NCBI RefSeq assembly: GCF_044542075.1
Contig: NZ_JBITTU010000001.1
Location: 248,001-312,000 of the forward strand
DNA length: 64,000 nt
DNA from: Leeuwenhoekiella sp044542075
GTDB taxonomy: Bacteria > Bacteroidota > Bacteroidia > Flavobacteriales > Flavobacteriaceae
Direction of reading: 5' to 3'
Part shown: positions 1 through 7,955 of the stretch, piece after piece
Position numbering within the stretch: the first letter of the stretch is position 1
How the letters are laid out: each line of letters starts with the position of its first letter
Notes under the pieces: generated by a model
Told to the model about the DNA's origin: nothing
Databases searched by the model: none
The model's input: the letters and a program-made list of their open reading frames with translations, nothing else
Translations under genes and position numbers: made by a program

Positions 1-1
1 A

Positions 2-271
2 GAACTTGCAAAAGCAATTGAGAATACAACCTTTAATACTCCATCCTGCCCTATTTATCAAAACGTGAGTACGACAGCGGTAATAGATCCTGTTGAGATT
101 AAGAAAAATTTACTGTTTCAACTTACTGCTCCCGTAAAATGGACACAAAGTGTACAAAACATGCTTGCCGATGGGGCTTCTGAATTTATAGAAGTAGGCC
201 CAGGAAAAGTTTTACAGGGCCTGGTTAAGAAAGTAGATCGTCAAGCGGTTACCAGCAGTGCTGTGCTATAA
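2..271 (+). CDS. fabD: Malonyl-CoA:ACP transacylase, C-terminal part
   Basis: The reading frame is open from the window edge, so only the last 89 codons are present. FabD moves malonyl groups from CoA to acyl carrier protein in the cytoplasm to start fatty-acid elongation. The visible part matches the family's C-terminal end: a substrate-side segment with P-I-Y-Q-N-V, then NLLFQL, a PVKW segment and a closing EVGPGKVLQGLVKK block. The catalytic Ser and His lie upstream, outside the window. A strong hairpin terminator follows 20 bases after the stop, so this is the end of its transcript. The identification rests on conserved C-terminal blocks and is fairly secure. Confidence 0.88.
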   Translation, partial: ELAKAIENTTFNTPSCPIYQNVSTTAVIDPVEIKKNLLFQLTAPVKWTQSVQNMLADGASEFIEVGPGKVLQGLVKKVDRQAVTSSAVL

Positions 272-290
272 ATTCTTAATTACTACAAAT

Positions 291-317
291 AAAAAAAGCC
301 CCTAAAAGGGGCTTTTT
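291..317. terminator. Bidirectional terminator fabD / small lipoprotein
   Basis: The stem AGCCCC / GGGGCT has a four-base loop, with an A-run before it and a T-run after it. It can therefore end both fabD on the plus strand and the lipoprotein gene on the minus strand. Confidence 0.85.
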
Positions 318-334
318 CTTATCTTAAGAAGATA

Positions 335-571
335 TTACATGTCGTCGTTTCCTTCAACTTCGTCTTCTACTTCTTGAGCACCGTCTTCGATAGCATCACC
401 TGTATCTTCAGCAGCCTCTTCTATAGCGTCACCAGCGTCATCCATAGCATCACCCATGTCATCAGCAGCGTTTTCCATTGCATCTTCAGTTTTTTCTTCA
501 GTAGTTTCGCGACAAGCAGAAACAGAAACCATTAGTAAAAGTGCGAAAGCACTAAAAATTAATTTTTTCAT
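335..571 (-). CDS. Small acidic lipoprotein with CRE motif (1 of 4)
   Basis: This is a 78-residue precursor with a lipoprotein signal peptide: two lysines, a hydrophobic stretch and the lipobox VSAC with Cys20. The mature part starts Cys-Arg-Glu-Thr-Thr-Glu-Glu-Lys and continues as repeated amphipathic acidic units of the type GDA(I/M)(E/D)(D/E)AA, lacking aromatic residues. I do not recognise a function. The acidic residues just after the lipidated Cys resemble the lipoprotein export signal that sends Bacteroidota lipoproteins to the cell surface, so a surface location is plausible. It is clearly paralogous to the gene at 830-1048. In general form it recalls entericidin-like envelope lipoproteins, but I see no homology I could defend. 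Confidence 0.7.
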   Translation of the reverse strand: MKKLIFSAFALLLMVSVSACRETTEEKTEDAMENAADDMGDAMDDAGDAIEEAAEDTGDAIEDGAQEVEDEVEGNDDM

Positions 572-829
572 AATTGGTAATATTTTAATTAGCGTTAATT
601 GCTCGCAAAAGTATATAAATTAACATCACAATTTCATAAAATTTATTAAATTTTTTATCGAATTATAATTTTGATAAAAATATCGTAACGTTTACAACAA
701 TTTGATTAACAGAGGCACAGGAAAATCTCAACTTTTTAAAGCCTACCATTATTCCGATTTTTCTATAATACAAGTGCTTTTAGTGTAAATTTTATAACCA
801 GTGCAACTTTAAAAGGGCATTTTTATAGA

Positions 830-1048
830 CTACGCATCATCATCCATTACATCATCATTTCCTTGTATCTCATCATTTAATTCATCTGCACCTTCTTTGA
901 TAGCTTCACCAGCATTTTCTGCACCGTTTTCTATATCCTCGCCTATAGACTCAAGAGCATCTTCTGTTTTTTCTTGAGTGGTTTCTCTACATGAGTAAAT
1001 TGAAAAAACAAATACTACCATCATTACTTTTAGAAAAATACGTTTCAT
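830..1048 (-). CDS. Small acidic lipoprotein with CRE motif (2 of 4)
   Basis: This is a 72-residue precursor with a basic N-terminus, a hydrophobic core and the lipobox IYSC (Cys20). The mature N-terminus, Cys-Arg-Glu-Thr-Thr-Gln-Glu-Lys-Thr-Glu-Asp-Ala, is almost the same as in the 335-571 gene. The rest is again acidic and helical, ending in GNDDVMDDDA. It is separated from its paralogue by about 260 bases of AT-rich DNA with no clear terminator, so each probably has its own promoter. Function unknown. It was most likely produced by local duplication followed by divergence. Confidence 0.68.
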   Translation of the reverse strand: MKRIFLKVMMVVFVFSIYSCRETTQEKTEDALESIGEDIENGAENAGEAIKEGADELNDEIQGNDDVMDDDA

Positions 1049-1092
1049 ACTTTATATGTTTTTAGTTAGATTTTAAAAATAGTCAAAAGTTC

Positions 1093-1842
1093 TTATAACG
1101 GATTTTTCTCATTCAAGTATTTCCAATAGCGTTTAGGAACGTGCTGCGTATGTAATTTCAGATTAATACGGCTTCTAATGGTTGTACTTGTAAAATAATT
1201 TTGCCATAATAAATCATATTGATTTTCCTCCTCGTGCATCGCTTCTTTAAACTCTTCTTTAGATTTAAAATCAAAAGAAACAAATTCAATTTTATTCAAG
1301 TCGTAAAACAAACCAAAATCACGTTTAGAATCAAAAATTAAAAATTGCTGGTCTGCATATCTGTTTTTAAAATGTCTGGCAATTAAAGGAAGTACATTAA
1401 AATCTGGACTTATTATTGATGCATATAAATCATCTGCCGTTCTTTTAAAACGCACAAACGCTTCCATTCTATGTTTTTCTCTACCTACCTTTTTAGTAAG
1501 TTGTGCCAACATCAAAACTGCAGGATGCCCAAAATCATTCTCATTCTTAGTTTTTAAAACATACTGAATTGCAGCAAGAATATACCGTTCTCTACCCTCC
1601 TGCTCACTTAAAAATGACCAGTATACTAATTGCTGAAAGCTTTTAAACTGCCGGAGTCCTTCCCAAACACGAGAAGCTTTAGTTTCATCTGTATAAATTT
1701 CTACCGTTTCAGAAAAAAAATCAGGCTCAAAATGTGTCGTATCTACGATTATAACCTCACTTAATCGCTCTTCATACACCTGAAATATTGCTGTAAGCAT
1801 CCCCTCAAAACTACCATCATAAACAAGTTTATGCTTTTGCAT
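1093..1842 (-). CDS. DUF4130-type DNA-metabolism protein, radical-SAM partner
   Basis: This 249-residue protein matches the family (TIGR03915/DUF4130) that accompanies radical-SAM proteins of the TIGR03916 type. The typical ends are visible: an N-terminal YDGSFEGML segment and a C-terminal block with W-x-x-Y-F, R-x-N and VPKRYW. In other genomes this family is often fused to a uracil-DNA glycosylase-like domain; no such extension is present here. Its start codon directly abuts the stop of the upstream radical-SAM gene with no spacer, so the two are surely co-transcribed and probably translationally coupled. The role is inferred to be DNA repair or modification together with the radical-SAM protein; the reaction is unknown. 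Confidence 0.82.
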   Translation of the reverse strand: MQKHKLVYDGSFEGMLTAIFQVYEERLSEVIIVDTTHFEPDFFSETVEIYTDETKASRVWEGLRQFKSFQQLVYWSFLSEQEGRERYILAAIQYVLKTKNENDFGHPAVLMLAQLTKKVGREKHRMEAFVRFKRTADDLYASIISPDFNVLPLIARHFKNRYADQQFLIFDSKRDFGLFYDLNKIEFVSFDFKSKEEFKEAMHEEENQYDLLWQNYFTSTTIRSRINLKLHTQHVPKRYWKYLNEKNPL

Positions 1843-3105
1843 CTAATTAAATAACGCTAATTGTTGATTGTAAAATTTTTGATACTTACTTTTTGAGGTT
1901 TGCAAAATCATACTTTTAATACGCTCGGGCTCCAGATCTTTACTTTCAAAATTTGAAGAATTACATACCATAAAATACTTAGCTCTGCTCATCGCAATGC
2001 CTATTGCTTTTAAGTTTTCCCAGTTAAGCCTTCTAAATTTTCGGGCATTTATAATTTTATGTACAGACTTCATCCCAAGACCAGGAACTCTGGCTAGCAT
2101 TTGTTTATCTGCAGTATTGACATCTACAGGAAACATATGCATATTTCGTAAAGCCCAACTCAATTTAGGATCTATATCTATATCTAGATTAGGGTGATTT
2201 TGATTGAGTAATTCACGTACATCAAAACCATAAAAACGCAATAGCCAGTCAGTTTGATACAATCGGTTTTCGCGTAACATAGGCACTTCAGTTCCTAGAG
2301 CTGGCAATCGAGTATCTTCAAGCACCGGCACATATCCTGAATAGTAGACACGCTTCATATTATAGGTGCTGTAATAATGCACTGCAGAGTACATAATATC
2401 TTTGTCACTCTCCCCCGTTGCTCCTACAATCATCTGAGTACTTTGCCCGGCAGGTGCATAAACCGGAGTGCTTTTAATTATTTTCTTTTCAGCTTTATAT
2501 TGAATGATTTCATTTTTCACCTTTTCCATAGGTTTAATAAAATCTTTATGATCTTTTTCAGGAGCTAATAATTTTAGACCAGAAACCGTGGGTATTTCTA
2601 TATTTATAGATAACCTATCTGCGTATAAACCCGCCTCGCGCATAAGCTCGTCACTACATCCGGGAATAGATTTTAGATGTATATATCCATTAAAATTTTC
2701 TTCAAGGCGTAACTTTTTAGCTACGGAAATCAAACGCTCCATTGTATAATCAGGATTGTGAAATATACCACTACTTAAAAACAAACCTTCAATATAGTTA
2801 CGCCTGTAAAAATTAATAGTAAGATCTACTACTTCTTGAATTTTGAAAGCTGCTCGCTTTATATCGTTACTCTTACGACTTACACAATATGCACAATCGT
2901 AAATGCAGTGATTAGTTAATAAAATTTTCAGCAAAGAAACGCAGCGACCATCTTCTGTATAACTGTGGCATATACCCATACCAGAACTATCCCCTAAACC
3001 CTTATTTGTATTTAAACGCTTACTCCCACTACTAGAGCAGGATACATCATACTTAGCCGCATCAGCAAGTATGTTTAATTTTTCTTTTATTCTCTCAAAA
3101 TTCAT
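1843..3105 (-). CDS. Putative DNA modification/repair radical-SAM protein
   Basis: A 420-residue protein of the TIGR03916 type. The [4Fe-4S]/SAM motif CxxxCxxC is visible at Cys67, Cys71 and Cys74. Extra cysteines lie upstream at positions 23, 46 and 55. Near residues 330-365 there is a helix-hairpin-helix segment (VNTADKQMLARVPGLGMKS), a non-specific DNA-binding motif like that of ComEA. Domain order is thus radical-SAM barrel, then HhH, which supports an activity on DNA. It is the first gene of a two-gene operon with the DUF4130 partner and is divergent from an HTH-S24 regulator, with only 98 bases between them. That spacer holds repeated operator-like sequences. The substrate is unknown. 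Confidence 0.85.
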   Translation of the reverse strand: MNFERIKEKLNILADAAKYDVSCSSSGSKRLNTNKGLGDSSGMGICHSYTEDGRCVSLLKILLTNHCIYDCAYCVSRKSNDIKRAAFKIQEVVDLTINFYRRNYIEGLFLSSGIFHNPDYTMERLISVAKKLRLEENFNGYIHLKSIPGCSDELMREAGLYADRLSINIEIPTVSGLKLLAPEKDHKDFIKPMEKVKNEIIQYKAEKKIIKSTPVYAPAGQSTQMIVGATGESDKDIMYSAVHYYSTYNMKRVYYSGYVPVLEDTRLPALGTEVPMLRENRLYQTDWLLRFYGFDVRELLNQNHPNLDIDIDPKLSWALRNMHMFPVDVNTADKQMLARVPGLGMKSVHKIINARKFRRLNWENLKAIGIAMSRAKYFMVCNSSNFESKDLEPERIKSMILQTSKSKYQKFYNQQLALFN

Positions 3106-3130
3106 AGCGTGGAATTTCTACGAATTTAAA

Positions 3131-3182
3131 GAATATTTCCTATTTAAAGGATTTTTTCCTATTTTTAATTAGGATTTTTTCC
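3131..3182. promoter_or_regulatory. Repeated operator-like array between radical-SAM operon and S24 regulator
   Basis: The 12-mer AGGATTTTTTCC occurs twice, at 3148-3159 and 3171-3182, 23 bases apart. A further TTTCCT half-site lies at 3136-3141. Together they form overlapping inverted repeats, for example TCCTA-N8-TAGGA at 3157-3174. The array lies in the short divergent intergenic region next to an S24 regulator, so it is a good candidate for that regulator's own operator. This is inference from position and symmetry. Confidence 0.55.
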
Positions 3183-3203
3183 GAATTATAGTACATTTAC
3201 GAT

Positions 3204-3971
3204 ATGGGAATCAATGATGTAACAGGCGATGTTCGCCGATTTAAACAAATACGAGAAGAGCAAAATCTTACACAGACTGAGTTTGCTGAAGCATTAGGGG
3301 TTAAAAATTCTACTGCAGATATAGAGCGAGGCCGCACAAAACTTTCAGGACAAATTGTTACTGAACTTTTAAGGCTCTATAATATTAATCCGTTGTGGCT
3401 TTTTGGGTATAGCAATCAAAAATTATTGCACGCCGGTAAAGGTGATGTAAGTCCTAAAATAGTTACCGTAGATGCGAGTGATAATGAAAATCTCGTTATG
3501 GTTAATCAAAAAGCTGCCGCAGGTTACCCGCATAATGTGCAGGATGTAGACTGGTATCAGCAATTGCCTGCATTTGATCTTCCATTACCGCAATATCGTA
3601 ATGCGACCTACCGTGGATTTCAAATTGAGGGAGATAGTATGATGCCCAATTTTATGCCTGAAGATTGGGTGTTAGGAAAAGCTACCGTAAATATGGGTGA
3701 GGCGACAAACAATAAGGTTTATGTGGTGGTTCTACCTGATGCTGTAGTGGTTAAAAAACTACAAAAGCTACCAGACCCTTCTAAAGTTTTGTTGATTTCA
3801 TTAAATCAAGAATACCTTCCCTTTGAAGTACAGGTAAGTGATATTCAAGAATTATGGCAGGTAAACAGTAAGCTAACCTTTCACCTTGATGCCCCGTCAG
3901 AAAGTAACTTATTAAGAGAATTGCAACAGGGAATGCTTGATTTAAAAAATCAAATGCGCACTTTAAAATAA
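3204..3971 (+). CDS. LexA-like HTH-XRE / S24 peptidase regulator
   Basis: This 255-residue protein has an N-terminal helix-turn-helix of the Cro/C1 type (about residues 10-65, with LTQTEFAEALGV). A C-terminal S24 signal-peptidase-like domain covers about residues 100-225. The self-cleavage features are visible: Ala106-Gly107 as the probable scissile bond, Ser145 in GDSMMP as nucleophile, and Lys184 or Lys185 in VVVKKL as general base. The spacing is close to that of LexA and C1. Such repressors cleave themselves when RecA is activated by DNA damage. Its position divergent from the radical-SAM repair genes suggests that it controls them and itself. It could instead be a phage-type regulator, but no phage genes are near. 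Confidence 0.85.
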   Translation: MGINDVTGDVRRFKQIREEQNLTQTEFAEALGVKNSTADIERGRTKLSGQIVTELLRLYNINPLWLFGYSNQKLLHAGKGDVSPKIVTVDASDNENLVMVNQKAAAGYPHNVQDVDWYQQLPAFDLPLPQYRNATYRGFQIEGDSMMPNFMPEDWVLGKATVNMGEATNNKVYVVVLPDAVVVKKLQKLPDPSKVLLISLNQEYLPFEVQVSDIQELWQVNSKLTFHLDAPSESNLLRELQQGMLDLKNQMRTLK

Positions 3972-4000
3972 AAAACCCACAAGCAAAGCTTATGGGTTTA
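3972..4000. terminator. Terminator between S24 regulator and small lipoproteins
   Basis: The hairpin AAACCCA...TGGGTTT has an inner AGC/GCT stem. It lies between convergent genes and is flanked by A-rich and T-rich sequence, so it may act in both directions. Confidence 0.65.
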
Positions 4001-4022
4001 AATAAATTATGGGTTACTCCTA

Positions 4023-4256
4023 CTAATTATCAACTTTGATTTTAGTATCTCCGTCTGCATCTTCTTTAATTTTTACTTCTTTAGAATCAGACTCCATTTT
4101 AATTTTGTAATTACCGTCATCGTCTGTTTTCTCATCGATAACAGCACCTTCTTCCTTCATTTCTTCAACAAGTTTTTCTTTTTCGGTTTTCTCGCGACAA
4201 GAAGTAAAAGAAAGTGTTGCTACTAAAAGGATTGCTAGTAAGCTTATATTTTTCAT
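4023..4256 (-). CDS. Small lipoprotein with CRE motif (3 of 4)
   Basis: This 77-residue precursor has a hydrophobic signal peptide and lipobox FTSC (Cys20). The mature part begins Cys-Arg-Glu-Lys-Thr-Glu-Lys-Glu-Lys and is highly charged. Its C-terminal half looks like a small beta-type repeat with alternating Lys and acidic residues (YKIKMESD, VKIKED, TKIKVDN), unlike the helical acidic pattern of the first two members. It follows the fourth member by 14 bases and is probably co-transcribed with it. Function unknown; surface exposure is suggested by the charged residues after Cys. Confidence 0.66.
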   Translation of the reverse strand: MKNISLLAILLVATLSFTSCREKTEKEKLVEEMKEEGAVIDEKTDDDGNYKIKMESDSKEVKIKEDADGDTKIKVDN

Positions 4257-4270
4257 AATGCTAATATTAA

Positions 4271-4492
4271 TTAGTTATCGTCACCAATTGTTTCTATTTT
4301 TTTGTCAATTTCTTTATTGACTTCGTTATCTACTTTCTTTGCAGTACGCTCTAAAATACCCTCGTTGTCTGGAGTTTCAGTTTGTACCTGAACTTCTTTT
4401 ACAACAACAGTCTCTTTATCTTCAGTCTCTCTACAAGAAATTGTATTGAAAGCTATAAGGCCTAATGCAAAAATTCCAATTACTTTTTTCAT
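4271..4492 (-). CDS. Small lipoprotein with CRE motif (4 of 4)
   Basis: I place the start at the ATG whose first base is 4492. An upstream in-frame ATG at 4519 would add nine residues ahead of the usual Met-Lys-Lys signal sequence. The 73-residue precursor has a lipobox ending TISC. The mature part starts Cys-Arg-Glu-Thr-Glu-Asp-Lys-Glu-Thr, followed by a Val/Lys/Glu-rich stretch and a Lys/Asp/Glu-rich helix. It is the first gene of a two-gene unit with the 4023-4256 lipoprotein. Function unknown. Confidence 0.65.
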   Translation of the reverse strand: MKKVIGIFALGLIAFNTISCRETEDKETVVVKEVQVQTETPDNEGILERTAKKVDNEVNKEIDKKIETIGDDN

Positions 4493-4638
4493 AATATATT
4501 CATTTGGTTGAACGAACAAATCTAACTACTTTATAGATAGACCATTTATAAATGATTCCCAATATCTCTAAATATTCAGTTAAATGTTAATTATTTAATA
4601 GTCAACAAACTTGCCACTGCTATCTTTGAGCTAAAAAA

Positions 4639-5295
4639 ATGAGTTTCTACAAACTTTACACATTTCTTAGAGAATTACAGCAAAATAATTCTAAAGAATG
4701 GATGGATGAGAATCGTAATTACTATTTTGATGTTCGTGATTTTTATATAGACTGGCTTAATAAAATGGATATTAAACTAGCTGCCATAGATCCTAACTAC
4801 ACACCTACAACAGGCAAACAAGCTATAAATCGCATTAATAATAATTTACTATATCATCCCAACAAACCTACTTATAAAGATCATTTTGGAGCAGGGCTAG
4901 ATCAAGAAACGAAACAAGGTGATTTTTACATTCATCTGGGAACCACTGAGAGCTTTATCGCGGGTGGCTTTTACAAACCAAAATCTTCAATACTCAAAAG
5001 TATACGACAAGCTATAGATTATAATGGAGACGAATTACTTGATATTCTTAATAAACCAAGTTTCAAAAGTCTTTTTGGAACGCTAATAGATGATGGCGAT
5101 AGCCTTAAAACAGCACCCAAAGGGTTTAGTCAAGATCACAAATACATTGATTTACTACGTCGAAAGACCTTTGCTGTACAACACGATCTCACTCAAAAGC
5201 TAGTAACGGGTGATGAATTTGAAGAACGTGTAATCACAGTTTATAAAGAAATGCTTCCCTTTAGAGCTTATTTAAATGAGGCCGTAAGTGTCTGA
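4639..5295 (+). CDS. DUF2461 (TIGR02453) family protein
   Basis: A 218-residue protein with the features of the DUF2461 family: an N-terminal FLRELQQNNSKEWMDENR segment, a central R-I-N-x-D/N-x-R-F-like region (INRINNNLLYHPNKPTYKDHFGA) and the W/F-rich GGFYKP stretch. The family is widespread and its biochemical role is unknown. The 3' end overlaps the 3' end of the convergent waaA gene by 28 bases, so the two messages are partly antisense. A TAnnTTTG box (4621-4628) lies just upstream, which would give a very short leader. Confidence 0.85.
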   Translation: MSFYKLYTFLRELQQNNSKEWMDENRNYYFDVRDFYIDWLNKMDIKLAAIDPNYTPTTGKQAINRINNNLLYHPNKPTYKDHFGAGLDQETKQGDFYIHLGTTESFIAGGFYKPKSSILKSIRQAIDYNGDELLDILNKPSFKSLFGTLIDDGDSLKTAPKGFSQDHKYIDLLRRKTFAVQHDLTQKLVTGDEFEERVITVYKEMLPFRAYLNEAVSV

Positions 5296-6518
5296 TTTAA
5301 ATAAGCCATTATAGCAGTTGTCGCCCCAGTATTGCTTGAAACATAGTGACCATTAATCATTCCTGTCTGTAACCTAAATTGATCATTATCTAAAAATCTA
5401 TTTAATAAATTAGCAGTCTCACTATCATCTTTTACCGTATATAAACCCGCTAGTCGTCTTAGTTCTATAGCTTCAGGAAATTTATCAATATGAGTTCCGG
5501 TTAAAATAGGAATCCCAAAGGTTGCCGGTTCAAGAATGTTATGCATCCCGGTAAACCCTGCTGCACCACCCACATAAGCTATAGATGCGTATGCATAGGC
5601 TTTACTTAGCAGACCTATCGTATCTAAAATAAGAACGTGTGCATCTTTAAATCTTTGGGTATCTTTTTGAGAATATCTTACAACCGGAACCTCAATCGCT
5701 GCAATGAGCTTTTCTATTTTTTCTGAATTGATTTTGTGAGGAGCAATAACAATTTTCAGATTTGGATTACTATTTACAAAGTTTAAAAGCAACGCCTCAT
5801 CTTCTTGCCAAGTGCTTCCACAAACAAGAAGCAATTCATTTTGCTTAAACTCTTCAATAAATGATAGAGAGTTATCGTACGACAATTGTCGGCTTACTCT
5901 ATCAAATCGAGTATCGCCACTTACAATAGCATTTGTAATATCTAGTTGTTTCAGTAGTTCTAGAGAGGCTGTATTTTGTAAAAAGAAATAATTGAATGCG
6001 CTTAAAGAGTTAACCATCCATTTTCCGTAGAATTTAAAGAAAGGTTGTTTTGATCTAAAAATTCCCGAAATCAAAATGCTATGCGTATTTGTAATGCGAA
6101 GTTCATTTAGAAAATTAGGCCAAAACTCATACTTTACAAAGATTGCTAGTTTTGGTTTTACAATGCTTAGAAAGCGCTTTGCATTAACTTTTGTATCTAA
6201 TGGCAAGTACGTTACAACATCTGCTAAAGGTGTATTATATTTCACATCATAACCTGAAGGAGAAAAAAAGGTAAGTAGAATCTTGAAGTTTGGGTATTTC
6301 GGTCTAATCTCTTCAAGAACGGGAACTGCCTGCTCATACTCTCCTAATGAGGCTGCATGAAGCCAGATAAAATTATCTTCTGAAGATATAGTAGCTTTTA
6401 ATTTAGAAAAAACATTTTCCCGAACGCTTCTAAATTCTTTCAGCTTAGGGATAAATAAACCCAAGACCGGTAGAATACCATTAAAAAGCGAGATTATAAA
6501 AGAATACAAGTATTGCAT
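5268..6518 (-). CDS. waaA: 3-deoxy-D-manno-octulosonic acid (Kdo) transferase
   Basis: This 416-residue GT-B glycosyltransferase adds Kdo from CMP-Kdo to lipid A precursor at the inner face of the cytoplasmic membrane. A single N-terminal hydrophobic anchor covers about residues 3-24. The catalytic motif WLHAASLGE ends in Glu60, the position expected for the catalytic base. The CMP-binding half carries YVGGAAGFTGMHNILEPATFG. Length is normal for the family. It is divergent from the sugar aminotransferase with a 218-base spacer, which fits a lipopolysaccharide role for both. The gene end overlaps the DUF2461 gene. Confidence 0.93.
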   Translation of the reverse strand: MQYLYSFIISLFNGILPVLGLFIPKLKEFRSVRENVFSKLKATISSEDNFIWLHAASLGEYEQAVPVLEEIRPKYPNFKILLTFFSPSGYDVKYNTPLADVVTYLPLDTKVNAKRFLSIVKPKLAIFVKYEFWPNFLNELRITNTHSILISGIFRSKQPFFKFYGKWMVNSLSAFNYFFLQNTASLELLKQLDITNAIVSGDTRFDRVSRQLSYDNSLSFIEEFKQNELLLVCGSTWQEDEALLLNFVNSNPNLKIVIAPHKINSEKIEKLIAAIEVPVVRYSQKDTQRFKDAHVLILDTIGLLSKAYAYASIAYVGGAAGFTGMHNILEPATFGIPILTGTHIDKFPEAIELRRLAGLYTVKDDSETANLLNRFLDNDQFRLQTGMINGHYVSSNTGATTAIMAYLNQTLTASFK

Positions 6519-6736
6519 AAGTGTGTAAAAATAGCGTTTTAAGCTAAAAAAAGAGATTGGTTAGCGGATTGAGATTTTGTATTTTCGTAGAACAAAAAAA
6601 TTACTGGATTAGCTTTTTAATTCTTGTTATTAATACTGAATTATTACTTACATCACTAGCTTGAACATCCTCCTGTTATTATATGGAGTTCAACAATAAG
6701 AATTCAATAGAAAATAGTTCAGCTGAATAATTACCT

Positions 6737-7867
6737 ATGAAAAAAATTCAAATGGTTGACCTCAAAGGTCAATACGAATCTATAAAAGAGCAGGTTAACC
6801 ACTCTATTCAGGAAGTTATAGATACCACAGCATTTATTAATGGTCCCGAGGTTCATTCATTTCAAAAGGAGATGGAAGAATATCTTAACGTTAAACACGT
6901 CATCCCGTGCGCAAACGGTACAGATGCCCTGCAAATTGCAATGATGGGATTGGGATTAAAACCCGGAGACGAAGTTATTACGGCAGATTTTACCTTTGCT
7001 GCCACGGTAGAAGTAATAGCTTTATTGCAGCTAACTCCAGTACTGGTAGACGTGACCCCACACGGATTTAATATAGATATTGAGGCTATAAAACGAGCAA
7101 TAACACCTAAAACTAAGGCTATCGTACCTGTTCACCTCTTTGGTCAGGTTGCAGATATGGATGCCATTATGCAAATAGCAGAAGAGCATGATTTATTTGT
7201 TATTGAAGATAACGCTCAGGCAATAGGAGCTAATTACACTCGCAGAGACGGTACTCGCGTTAAAACAGGCACCATAGGTCACGTGGGAAGTACTTCTTTT
7301 TTTCCTTCTAAAAATTTAGGAGGTTATGGTGATGGCGGTGCAATTTTTACTAATGATGATGCCCTGGCTCATACAATACGCGGTATTGTAAATCACGGCA
7401 TGTATGAACGCTATCACCACGATGTGGTGGGTGTAAATTCTCGCTTAGATTCAATACAGGCAGCAGTTTTACGCGCAAAATTACCTTTGCTTGATTCTTA
7501 CAACGATAAGCGTAGAGCATCTGCGAGAAAATATTCTGAAAAGCTGGCAAATCACGATAAAATTACCGTTCCTATGATTTGTGATACTTGTGATTGTCAC
7601 GTCTTTCACCAGTATACCTTGCGCTTAAAAGATACAGATCGTGATGCTCTGGTTAAACACTTGAATGCAAACGACATTCCTTGTGGAGTGTACTACCCTA
7701 TTCCTTTGCATAAACAAAAAGCATATGTTGATGAGCGTTACAATGAAGCAGACTTTACAGTAACTAACAAACTTGTAAAAGAAGTGATCTCATTACCTAT
7801 GCATACAGAATTAGAAGATGATCAGATAGATTTTATTACTAAAACAATATTAGATTTTCTGAATTAG
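6737..7867 (+). CDS. DegT/DnrJ/EryC1 sugar aminotransferase, WbpE-like
   Basis: This 376-residue PLP-dependent aminotransferase closely resembles the WbpE type, which converts a UDP-3-keto-GlcNAc-uronate into the 3-amino sugar. Visible blocks are CANGTDALQIA for cofactor phosphate contact, VIEDNAQAIGA with the PLP-contacting Asp158, and TSFFPSKNLGGYGDGGA with the Schiff-base Lys192. The C-terminal YPIPLHKQ and SLPMH segments are also typical. It stands alone between waaA and a nitroreductase, so its sugar substrate cannot be fixed from context. A role in surface polysaccharide or lipopolysaccharide sugar synthesis is likely. Confidence 0.88.
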   Translation: MKKIQMVDLKGQYESIKEQVNHSIQEVIDTTAFINGPEVHSFQKEMEEYLNVKHVIPCANGTDALQIAMMGLGLKPGDEVITADFTFAATVEVIALLQLTPVLVDVTPHGFNIDIEAIKRAITPKTKAIVPVHLFGQVADMDAIMQIAEEHDLFVIEDNAQAIGANYTRRDGTRVKTGTIGHVGSTSFFPSKNLGGYGDGGAIFTNDDALAHTIRGIVNHGMYERYHHDVVGVNSRLDSIQAAVLRAKLPLLDSYNDKRRASARKYSEKLANHDKITVPMICDTCDCHVFHQYTLRLKDTDRDALVKHLNANDIPCGVYYPIPLHKQKAYVDERYNEADFTVTNKLVKEVISLPMHTELEDDQIDFITKTILDFLN

Positions 7868-7889
7868 TAATTCAAAAAAAGAACTATAA

Positions 7890-7927
7890 AAAAAATCCCT
7901 AATAAGTATATTATCAGGGATTTTTTT
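7890..7927. terminator. Terminator aminotransferase / nitroreductase
   Basis: The hairpin AAAAATCCCT / AGGGATTTTT, with an inner ATAA/TTAT stem, is followed by a T-run. It lies between convergent genes and can work on both strands. Confidence 0.85.
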
Positions 7928-7955
7928 ATGGTTTAATAGTTGGCTGGAAAAGTTT

